A DNA stretch of 64,000 nucleotides, from NCBI RefSeq assembly GCF_001645105.1, contig NZ_LKEG01000026.1:62649-126648 (forward strand), in the 5' to 3' direction. The position numbers were made by a program, and so were the translations under genes. This DNA comes from Pseudomonas marginalis. GTDB taxonomy: Bacteria > Pseudomonadota > Gammaproteobacteria > Pseudomonadales > Pseudomonadaceae. Below the pieces are notes generated by a model that ran no database searches, was not told where the DNA came from, and saw only the letters and a list, made by a program, of their open reading frames with translations. Below, in pieces: positions 37,677 through 44,798 of the stretch (its first letter is position 1; each line of letters opens with the position of its first letter).

Positions 37677-39638
37677 ATGCAACCGGAACACTTTGATTTA
37701 TCCAGCCCCGTCTTCCTGCCCGTGACGGATGAGACCTGCACGGCCCTGCTGGGCACCGACGGTGCCACCGCCCTTGCCGGTCTGACGGACCCGGAGCTGG
37801 CCGCCGTGCTGGTCATCCAGAACCTGGCCCAGACCGCAGAAAAAGACCTGACCTGCACGGGCGCCGAGCGCATCCTGACCAAGCTGATCGACTGGGCGGT
37901 GGACACGCAGGCAGAAGGCGCCGCGAGATTACTGTCCGAAGCCCAGCGGCTGTTCGATCCGCGCAAACTGTACTTTGGCTTCAATGCGCTCAAAACGGTC
38001 AACCTGCGGCTGCTGTCGGCTGAAGAAGTCGCGGCGCGGGATTACCTGCTGCCTTCGGGCAAATGGGATATCGGCTACAAGGTCCGCCACCTGCGCAGCA
38101 ATGACCCGTTCAGCCAGCAGATGATCACGCCCCGGCACCGCGAACGCTGGCTCAGTCCGGCCCAGGACAAGCTGGTGCGCACCTTTCGCGCCAACCTGAA
38201 CGAAGACCTGCATGTGCAAGGCTATGCGGGCATCGGCAAGAGCCACTTGCTCGGCGCATTGATGGAGTGCCTGCGGCCCGCCCAGACCCTCGTACTGGCG
38301 CGCACGGGGGCAAAACTGGCGACGCTTCGCGAGCGTATGGGGTTGGCGCGTGACAGCAAGGCCGGCTCGACGTTTGCCGCCTTCGCCAAGGCCTTGTTGC
38401 AGGGGCCACGGCCCTCCGCGCAGATTTCGCCGGTGAGGTTGCCCGGCAAGCACGATGTGTCCCAGGCCCTCAATATCCATGGCTGGCGGGGGCACGATGG
38501 CGCGGCGACACTCGATATCTGTCTGAAGGTGCTCGAAAGCTACTGCCACTCCAACCATCACAGCCTGTCGGCGAGGCACTTGCCGCATTTCAAGCAACCG
38601 CTGTCCAGCGTCGACGCCCAAGCGTTGCTGGAGTATGCCAGCCGCGTGTGGACCTACCTGGAAGCCAACCCGCAATGGGCCAACCAGACTGGTTTCGCGG
38701 CGTTGTGGCTGATCAAGCGTGCGAGCCTCGAAGGGTGCGTGGTGCCGCCCCGTTACACCCATGTACTGATCGACGAAAGCCAAGACATCCCGCCGTCGTT
38801 GCTGCAAATTATCGAGCGCGGCCGCCAGGTGCTGATCACCCTCGGCGATGAATACCAATTGGCCAGCGGTGTGATGGTCCGGAGAAAGCGTGAGGTCCGG
38901 CACACTGACATCAGTTACTCCGTCCGCTCAGGCCGCAACGTCGAACGTCTGGTCAATCCGTTGATCAGCGTGCACTCGCAGAAGGGCAAGACGCCCTTTG
39001 AAGGCGCCCGGGATGCCGATGTCGGCATCGAGCATTACCCCCAAGGCTTCGTGCCGCCGGAAGGCTGCGTGGTGCTGACCGCCTCCCATTGGGACACCAT
39101 GAAATGGGCGATTCAGTTGCAGCAGGCCAACTGCCCCTTTGGTCTCCTCGACAACGCCGCGCAGCAGGACCTTGAGCGCTTCATGATCAGCGCCGTCGCC
39201 TTGTTCAAGCCGGAGTTCTACAGCAACGAGCACAACGACAACGGCCCGCATGCGTATTTCAGCGACATGGACGACTGGCAGCAGGTGCGCGATGCCGGCC
39301 AGTTCGATGAATCGTTCCTGTGGGTCGAGAGTGAATTGGAAAAAGGCTTCAACGTCGCCGACATTACCCGTTTGAACCGGTTGAGCGGCGTCCCCGGCAA
39401 GCGCTGCCTGCTGATGCTCGCGGAAGAGGCGGGCGGCATGGAGTTCGACCGCGTATTGCTCACGCCCGAGCTGCTCACCAACGTTAAGTTCAAGGATGCC
39501 TACGCGTTCGATCAGCGACTGTGCGCGGTGTACATCGCCATTTCCAGGGCTCGCGCGCAGCTGTACCTGCCTTACGACGTGGTCGAGTGGATTGATTTCC
39601 ACACGTATCAGAAAACCCGAGAGTTTCACGGTTACTGA
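37677..39638 (+). CDS. SF1 (UvrD-like) helicase-type ATPase of unknown role
   Basis: A 653-residue protein. A helical N-terminal region of about 160 residues precedes an SF1-like motor: Walker A GYAGIGKSHLL at 182-192, STFAAFAKAL near 231 (like the UvrD TFHAFA segment), Walker B VLIDESQD at 363-370, motif III GDEYQLASG at 390-398, EEAGGMEFDRVLL near 585, and motif VI AISRARAQLYLP near 623. It lacks an obvious nuclease domain. ATG 37677 follows GAGGAACT. With the small upstream gene it forms a two-gene unit in the accessory block between ffs and dnaX. DNA repair or defence are possible roles; neither is shown. Confidence 0.8.
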   Translation: MQPEHFDLSSPVFLPVTDETCTALLGTDGATALAGLTDPELAAVLVIQNLAQTAEKDLTCTGAERILTKLIDWAVDTQAEGAARLLSEAQRLFDPRKLYFGFNALKTVNLRLLSAEEVAARDYLLPSGKWDIGYKVRHLRSNDPFSQQMITPRHRERWLSPAQDKLVRTFRANLNEDLHVQGYAGIGKSHLLGALMECLRPAQTLVLARTGAKLATLRERMGLARDSKAGSTFAAFAKALLQGPRPSAQISPVRLPGKHDVSQALNIHGWRGHDGAATLDICLKVLESYCHSNHHSLSARHLPHFKQPLSSVDAQALLEYASRVWTYLEANPQWANQTGFAALWLIKRASLEGCVVPPRYTHVLIDESQDIPPSLLQIIERGRQVLITLGDEYQLASGVMVRRKREVRHTDISYSVRSGRNVERLVNPLISVHSQKGKTPFEGARDADVGIEHYPQGFVPPEGCVVLTASHWDTMKWAIQLQQANCPFGLLDNAAQQDLERFMISAVALFKPEFYSNEHNDNGPHAYFSDMDDWQQVRDAGQFDESFLWVESELEKGFNVADITRLNRLSGVPGKRCLLMLAEEAGGMEFDRVLLTPELLTNVKFKDAYAFDQRLCAVYIAISRARAQLYLPYDVVEWIDFHTYQKTREFHGY

Positions 39639-39695
39639 TCAAATATATTCGGCTGTTTCACAACTTTTACCGGTCGCTCTGGACAACCCCAAACC

Positions 39696-39787
39696 TCCTT
39701 GTTAGTTTCCGCCAGCCACTTGTTTCAGAGTATGACAAGGTGGTGGAGTTGATATTGAAGTGCCACTACTTCTTTAACTAACAAGGA
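39696..39787 (+). promoter_or_regulatory. 12-bp perfect inverted repeat able to mask the muramidase ribosome site
   Basis: TCCTTGTTAGTT (39696-39707) and its exact complement AACTAACAAGGA (39776-39787) flank a 68-nt loop. The right arm contains AAGGA, the ribosome site for ATG 39796. If transcription starts upstream of 39696, the RNA stem would block initiation of the muramidase gene. If the promoter lies inside the loop, the left arm would be absent from the message. Confidence 0.6.
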
Positions 39788-39795
39788 TGTCTGTG

Positions 39796-40842
39796 ATGAA
39801 AAGCCTGCAAGGGTTGCCCCGTCTTATCAGTGCTTCGGTGGGCGCCCCCGGTAAAGCCCGTAACTTGCCCGCCGATGTGCAGTGCATCCAGTATCTATTC
39901 AATTTGATCATTCCCAAGCTGGGGTTTCCGCTGGCCGAAAACGGCAAGTGCGACGGCCAGTTGGTGCAGTGCATCAGCCAGTACCAGTTTCGCCACCTCA
40001 AATATGCCCACCCCGATGGCGTGATCGACCCTACCGGCAAAACCTTCAACAGTTTGATCGAAGAGGCGGTGAAGGTGCCGGTGAAGGCCTTCCCGACCCT
40101 GCGTATTCCGAGCTTTCTGAATACGTTCGGCAATAACCAGGGGGATGCGGTGCAAGCCACGGTCAATGTGTACCTGGACCGCATGCGCGCGGTGATCGAG
40201 GCCGAGCGGCGTAACCGCCAATTGATGCTCCAGGCCACGTGCGACGGGGGCATGACCCTGAGCGAGAGCGACTTTCAGAACGCCGCTACGCAGTTGGGCA
40301 GCGGCATTTCGGTGAATATCATCAAGGCTTTCGCCACGGTGGAGTCCGGCGGGCGTTCGGGGTTCGGGCCGGCCAAGTTGCCGGTGATCGCGTTTGAAGG
40401 GCACCTGTTTCAGCGGTACACCAAGCACATCTACGACCAGGCACACCCGCTGCTGTCCTACACCTATAAGAAAAAGGCCGGGCCCCAGTGGCAGATTAAC
40501 AACAAGGACCAGACCAAGGCCTGGGAAACCATGGCTACCGCCTTCGCCCTGGATCAGGAAGCGGCCTTGATGTCGGCGTCGTGGGGCATGTTTCAGATCA
40601 TGGGGTTCAACTTTGCATCCTGTGGTTACAAGACCGTGTTTGAGTTTTCTGCGGCATTAAAAGTGAATGCGGGCAACCAACTAAAGGCGTTTCTCGGGTT
40701 TTGCAGTAAGAGCCCGGCGTTGATGAAGGCCATGAAGACTAAAGATTTTACCGGCATGGCGCGTAACTATAACGGCGAGGACTACGGCAACTACGACGTC
40801 CTGATGCAAAAAGCCTACGAGAAACTTGAAGGGAAAAAATAA
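39796..40842 (+). CDS. Peptidoglycan-binding N-acetylmuramidase (DUF3380 type), effector- or endolysin-like
   Basis: 348 residues. The N-terminal part (about 22-90) resembles a peptidoglycan-binding domain (LPADVQCIQYLFNLIIPKLG, DGVIDPTGKTFNSLI). The C-terminal half matches the N-acetylmuramidase/DUF3380 family: probable catalytic Glu183 in TVESGGRSGFG, VIAFEGHLFQRYTK near 198, and ALMSASWGMFQIMGFNF near 255. It has no signal peptide, which fits a type VI secretion effector or phage-type endolysin rather than a housekeeping hydrolase. ATG 39796 has AAGGA eight bases upstream; ATG 39787 does not. The next gene starts 1 bp after its stop and encodes an exported protein. Confidence 0.85.
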   Translation: MKSLQGLPRLISASVGAPGKARNLPADVQCIQYLFNLIIPKLGFPLAENGKCDGQLVQCISQYQFRHLKYAHPDGVIDPTGKTFNSLIEEAVKVPVKAFPTLRIPSFLNTFGNNQGDAVQATVNVYLDRMRAVIEAERRNRQLMLQATCDGGMTLSESDFQNAATQLGSGISVNIIKAFATVESGGRSGFGPAKLPVIAFEGHLFQRYTKHIYDQAHPLLSYTYKKKAGPQWQINNKDQTKAWETMATAFALDQEAALMSASWGMFQIMGFNFASCGYKTVFEFSAALKVNAGNQLKAFLGFCSKSPALMKAMKTKDFTGMARNYNGEDYGNYDVLMQKAYEKLEGKK

Positions 40843-40843
40843 G

Positions 40844-41434
40844 ATGATCCGTTTTCTAGCACTGGGTGTGTTGTCGTTGTGCGCCGTAGCGCCTGCCTTT
40901 GCCGGTTCGCCCGCGTTGCATTCAGGCAAATACGAAGGGCTGATGCTCGCGGTGACGCCTGAGCACCATGTCGAAGGCTACTACTCGGAACAGATGGGCG
41001 AAGACGTGACGCGCGGCTGCACGTTTTACCTGCAAGGCCAGCCCGCCGCGCTGACCACCTGGCTCGACGAGTCTTACCCCGGCAGCGTGGCAGCGTCGTC
41101 TGACGGCGTGACCCTGACCGTGGCAGAAGGCCGCCAGCATCCGGGTTGCCTCAATGTGCTGATGCCGGAGATTGCCACCGGCCTGGACCTGACCCAGACC
41201 GCCAGCAAAAAATGGATCGGCCTGGTGAAGGTGTCCGCCGACAAGGCTTACCTGCTGAAAAACCCAAGTGCCAAGGCGGCGAAACGGCCGTACATCGTCA
41301 AAAATGACGTGGTCGGTGTGCTGGCCTTCAAGGATGGCTGGGCCCAGGTCGAGTTCATCAATGCGGATGATCGCTCGTTTACGGGGTGGATTAGCCAGGA
41401 TCAGTACGCGCGGTTGGCGGCCCCCAAAGGCTGA
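40844..41434 (+). CDS. Exported SH3-like protein, probable immunity partner of the muramidase
   Basis: A 196-residue protein. A clear signal peptide ends near AFA-GSP (residue about 21). The middle has two cysteines that could pair (TRGCTFYL and HPGCLNVL). The C-terminal 65 residues look like a bacterial SH3 domain (VKVSADKAYLLKNPSAKAAK, GVLAFKDGWAQVEF, GWISQDQYARL). It is co-translated with the muramidase (stop TAA, one base, ATG). A periplasmic protein paired with a signal-less wall hydrolase is the usual layout of effector and immunity genes; the role is inferred, not proven. Confidence 0.75.
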   Translation: MIRFLALGVLSLCAVAPAFAGSPALHSGKYEGLMLAVTPEHHVEGYYSEQMGEDVTRGCTFYLQGQPAALTTWLDESYPGSVAASSDGVTLTVAEGRQHPGCLNVLMPEIATGLDLTQTASKKWIGLVKVSADKAYLLKNPSAKAAKRPYIVKNDVVGVLAFKDGWAQVEFINADDRSFTGWISQDQYARLAAPKG

Positions 41435-41537
41435 TCTCGACAACGATAAGCGTCTAAGTCTGGACGCGGGGGGTTGTGGGGAATGGGGCTTTTGGGGGGA
41501 GCGGGGCTTGACCCCCTGCGGGTTCACTGTAGATCTG

Positions 41538-41582
41538 ATGGGGCTGCTTCGCAGCCCGGCGCGGGGCAAGCCCGCTCACTAC
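41538..41582. repeat. REP element (GAGCGGGCTTGCCCCGC family)
   Basis: A single copy reading GGGGCTGCTTCGCAGCCCGG followed by CGCGGGGCAAGCCCGCTCAC. The first part is itself a TTCG-loop hairpin and may end the preceding operon. Confidence 0.8.
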
Positions 41583-41647
41583 AAAAAAACCGCACATCAC
41601 AGAGAGCCCCATTTAACACAACAAGCTCACACCCACATTTTGGATCT

Positions 41648-42514
41648 TCATCCGCCAAAGGTTTCACGCAACAAGTCGGCAAACGCATCCCGCGCCAGGT
41701 GTCGCTGGGTGTCCTTGTGCCAGAACAGCAGGTTGTCCACTGCCTGCCATTCCTCAAAGCGGTACGACGCCAGCTGATTGGCCTGCTCATAGCGGGCCAG
41801 GATGCCTTCCGGCGCCAGCGCCACGCCAATCCCGGCACTCACGCAACCGATGATCGTGCCCCAGCTGGCATAGCTGGCAATCGCCGGTTTGAAGGCGTGG
41901 GGCTTGACCCAGTTCTCCAGCGCCGCCCGATAAGGGCAGCCCGGTGGCCACACCAGCAAGGTGCGGCCAGCCAGGTCTTCGGCGCTGTGGATCGGGTCGC
42001 TGGAGGCGCTGGCGATCAGCACCAGGCGTTCGCTGTAGACCACGCTGTGTTCGAGCTTCGCGCGTTTGTTGCCGGCGGCCACCAGCGCCACGTCCAGGCG
42101 GTGGTGTTGCAGGTCGTCGAGCAGTTCGCCCCAGGCACCGGTCACCAGTTCCAGGCTGACGTCCGGGTAGCGCCGGTGGTACTCGGCCAGCAGGGGCGGC
42201 AGACGCCCGCTGGCGCTGGACTCCACGGCGCCGATACGCAGGGTGCCACGGGGAATGGCGTTGGCGTCCACCGCGCGTTTGGACTCATCCACCAAGGCCA
42301 GGATGCGTTCGCAATACTCCAGGAAGATCTCACCGGCAGCACTGATCACCAGCCCACGCCCGGCGCGAATAAACAGTGGCGTGCCCAACTCGCTTTCCAG
42401 CTGCTTGATGCGCGTGGTGATGTTGGACGGCACGCAATGCAATTGCACGGCGGCCTGGGCCACGCTGCCGGTTCGCGCCACGGCTCGCACCATGTTCAGT
42501 TGGGCCAGTTCCAT
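41648..42514 (-). CDS. LysR-family transcriptional regulator
   Basis: A 288-residue regulator with the N-terminal helix-turn-helix (QLNMVRAVARTGSVAQAAVQ, NITTRIKQLESELGTPLF, residues about 5-60) and a two-lobe effector domain to the end. It diverges from the DMT exporter gene across 103 bp, the common layout in which the regulator controls the transporter. Its helix-turn-helix has cysteine-containing VQLHCVPSNITT where most members have HVSQSAVS, which is unusual. Ligand unknown. Confidence 0.92.
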   Translation of the reverse strand: MELAQLNMVRAVARTGSVAQAAVQLHCVPSNITTRIKQLESELGTPLFIRAGRGLVISAAGEIFLEYCERILALVDESKRAVDANAIPRGTLRIGAVESSASGRLPPLLAEYHRRYPDVSLELVTGAWGELLDDLQHHRLDVALVAAGNKRAKLEHSVVYSERLVLIASASSDPIHSAEDLAGRTLLVWPPGCPYRAALENWVKPHAFKPAIASYASWGTIIGCVSAGIGVALAPEGILARYEQANQLASYRFEEWQAVDNLLFWHKDTQRHLARDAFADLLRETFGG

Positions 42515-42617
42515 TGCTCAGTTCCAGTGATTTCAGAAGTCAGAAACGGTTAATTGTCCTACGCCTTGCCTGGGCCAAGACTGACGGCATTCCTTCTCAG
42601 TTTTCGGATGGCCGTCA

Positions 42618-43577
42618 ATGAATACCCCGTCACCCCTGAAGCTTACGCTAGTCATCGCCAGCGTCATCCTGTGTTGGGCCTATTCACCGATTGGCGTGCA
42701 TATGGGCCTGCACAGCTACAGCCCTGGCCAGCTCGCGCTGCTGCGGTTCTTGATCGCGTCAGTGTTCATGGCGGGCGTGGCGCTGGTGCTGGGCATCGGT
42801 CGACCCCGCGTGCGGGATCTGCCGTGGCTGCTGGTGTTGAGTTTTTTCGGCGTGTTCCTGCACCACACCAGCCTCAATTACGGGCAGCAATTCGTGACCG
42901 CTGCGGCGTCGAGCGTGCTGGCGCAATCGGCGCCGCTGTTCAGTGTATTGCTCGCGTTTTTCTGCTTGAAGGAACGGGTCAGCCTCTGGCGCTGGAGCTG
43001 CGTGTTGCTGGGCTTGCTCGGCGTGCTGGTGGTGATCTGGGGCGATCACGGTGTGGGCGATATCGACCCGCGCGGCTTGCTGATCCTGCTCGCGGCCGTG
43101 TCGTGGAGCTTTTACTTCGCCATCCAGAAACACTATGCGCACCGCTACAGCCCGCTGACGATGGCGTGCTACATGGTGTGGGCGGGCACCTTGATGCTCT
43201 GCGTGAATCTGCCAGGTCTGCCCTCGGCAGTGATGAAGGCGCCGTTGCCGGAAAACCTCGCGGTACTGGTCCTCGGGATTTTTCCCAGCGCCTTGGCGTA
43301 CCTGGCCTGGGGGTATGTGTTGAAACATGTCGAGGTCAGCCGCGCCTCAGTGGCGATGTACCTGATCCCGCCGGTGGCGATGACGATGGCGGCAACGCTG
43401 CTGGGCGAGCACATTGCCCTGCAAGTGGTGCTGGGCGGCGTGATCGTGTTGGCCAGCGTGGCCGCCATCAGCCTGGAAGGGCGTTGGCGGTCAATCGTTC
43501 AGGCAGAACGCGCGCAGCCGGTGACCATCGAGGTCCTGGGCGACGAAGGTGTAGCCGAAGTCCAGGGCGGTCGGTGA
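42618..43577 (+). CDS. DMT superfamily transporter (two EamA domains)
   Basis: A 319-residue membrane protein with ten helices in two EamA repeats (about 8-140 and 150-290). Typical segments are CWAYSPIGVHMGLHSYSPGQ near 20 and SALAYLAWGYVLKHVEVSR near 230. Members export amino acids, metabolites or drugs; the substrate here is unknown. The last 29 codons run beyond the usual end (after LEGRW) and overlap the 3' end of the opposing VOC gene. Confidence 0.9.
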   Translation: MNTPSPLKLTLVIASVILCWAYSPIGVHMGLHSYSPGQLALLRFLIASVFMAGVALVLGIGRPRVRDLPWLLVLSFFGVFLHHTSLNYGQQFVTAAASSVLAQSAPLFSVLLAFFCLKERVSLWRWSCVLLGLLGVLVVIWGDHGVGDIDPRGLLILLAAVSWSFYFAIQKHYAHRYSPLTMACYMVWAGTLMLCVNLPGLPSAVMKAPLPENLAVLVLGIFPSALAYLAWGYVLKHVEVSRASVAMYLIPPVAMTMAATLLGEHIALQVVLGGVIVLASVAAISLEGRWRSIVQAERAQPVTIEVLGDEGVAEVQGGR

Positions 43578-43862
43578 CTGGATGATCGTCGCACCGCGCT
43601 CGACCCACAGGGCGTGCAAGGCATCCACGGCGGCCTTGTCGGCCAGGGACATGCCCACTTCACCGCCACCGCCCGTGAGCTGGGCCGCCGGCTGTACGGT
43701 ATGGCGCGACCACAGCCCCAGTTTTACCCCATTGTCGAGAATGAACAGGGCGAAGGTCGGGTTGAGCTCCACCGGTGGCTTGTCCAGCAGGCGGCTATAG
43801 AAGTTGGCGCTGGTGGCCGGGCTGTCGACGTACAGCAGGAAATAGTGGGCAATGGTGTTCAT
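43491..43862 (-). CDS. VOC-family protein (glyoxalase/bleomycin-resistance fold)
   Basis: A 123-residue single VOC domain made of two beta-alpha-beta-beta-beta modules (HYFLLYVDSPATSANFYSRL at the start, FVAQDLDGHRLRAFCLND at the end). It may bind a metal and a small electrophile or antibiotic, but the motifs do not fix a substrate. It converges on the DMT exporter gene and overlaps it by 87 bp on the opposite strand. Confidence 0.88.
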   Translation of the reverse strand: MNTIAHYFLLYVDSPATSANFYSRLLDKPPVELNPTFALFILDNGVKLGLWSRHTVQPAAQLTGGGGEVGMSLADKAAVDALHALWVERGATIIQSPTALDFGYTFVAQDLDGHRLRAFCLND

Positions 43863-43915
43863 GCGGGCTCCTTGGACATGCGTGTTTGGGGAGCCGAGTC
43901 TATAAGGCGGTGCTG

Positions 43916-44665
43916 TCAGTTCCTGTCAGGAGTCTCACCGGTGTAGAGCTGGATGAGTTGATCGATCTCGCCCGACAGCTTCATCCGCAATAAGGTGCGC
44001 AGGATCTGCTGCACCGGCACATTCGGGTCGTTGCGTACGGCGCAGCCCAGGTGCTGTTCATCCATCACTGCCACCTTGTGCAGCCGTTTGCCGACCGGCA
44101 TCCGCTGGTTGAAACGGTCGAGTATCCATTCATTGGCCACGGCGAACTTGAAGCGCCCGGCCACCAGTTTGTGCAGCACTTGCTCCTCGCTGCGCGCATC
44201 GTCGCGGCTGAGCTGGCCACTGGCAAACAGCGGGTCGAGGGTGGCGTAGCGGTAATTGAGCACCGTGCCGATGGCTTGCGGCGCGAGTGTGCTGACGTGT
44301 ACCGGCTGCGCGGGGATGTGGGTGCTGACCAGCAGGTTGCGCTGCACCATCAGCGGGACGCTCCAGTTGTAGTCGTCGGACAGGTTGTCGACCCAGGCCT
44401 GGGTGACATAACAGCGCACATCAATGTCGCCATGCTCCATGGCGCCGGAGATGCGCGCCCGCGCCAGCACGTGGAATTCGGCCGGTCGGCCAACTTGGGT
44501 GGCCAGGCTCAACATCAGGTCATACAAAATACCCTGGGTCGGCCGGCCGTCCTCCAACTGCACCACGGGCATGGCCCAGCTGTCGGAGACCGAGAAGCGC
44601 AAGGGGGCGGGGGCTGCAAGGCAAGCCGAGGTGATCATCCATAAAGCGCCCAGGACTCCGCGCAT
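43916..44665 (-). CDS. Periplasmic substrate-binding protein-like, transporter family 3
   Basis: A 249-residue protein with signal peptide (GALWMITSACLAAPAPL). The fold resembles amino-acid-type solute-binding proteins: SVSDSWAMPVVQLEDGRPTQ near 25, GILYDLMLSLATQVGRPAEF near 45, and VAGRFKFAVANEWILDRF near 155. No permease or ATPase gene is adjacent, so it is an orphan and could serve as a sensor or an exported binding protein. ATG 44665 gives the signal peptide; 44698 is a less likely start. It diverges from dnaX by 133 bp. Confidence 0.82.
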   Translation of the reverse strand: MRGVLGALWMITSACLAAPAPLRFSVSDSWAMPVVQLEDGRPTQGILYDLMLSLATQVGRPAEFHVLARARISGAMEHGDIDVRCYVTQAWVDNLSDDYNWSVPLMVQRNLLVSTHIPAQPVHVSTLAPQAIGTVLNYRYATLDPLFASGQLSRDDARSEEQVLHKLVAGRFKFAVANEWILDRFNQRMPVGKRLHKVAVMDEQHLGCAVRNDPNVPVQQILRTLLRMKLSGEIDQLIQLYTGETPDRN

Positions 44666-44798
44666 ACACTCTCCGGGTTCAGGCCTTTTTGGGGCCAATC
44701 AGGCAAGCTTAGTCAGATTAGGCGAGCGTGCCGGATGCAATTTCCCCCTTGCTCCGCTAGCATTACCGGCTTCCGCTTCCCAGTTGCGACGGTTTTCG

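Noticed and set aside
42554..43585. Overlapping open frame on the same strand as the DMT exporter
   Set aside because: The product is Gly/Arg/Ala-rich without domains, whereas the other frame encodes a ten-helix transporter.
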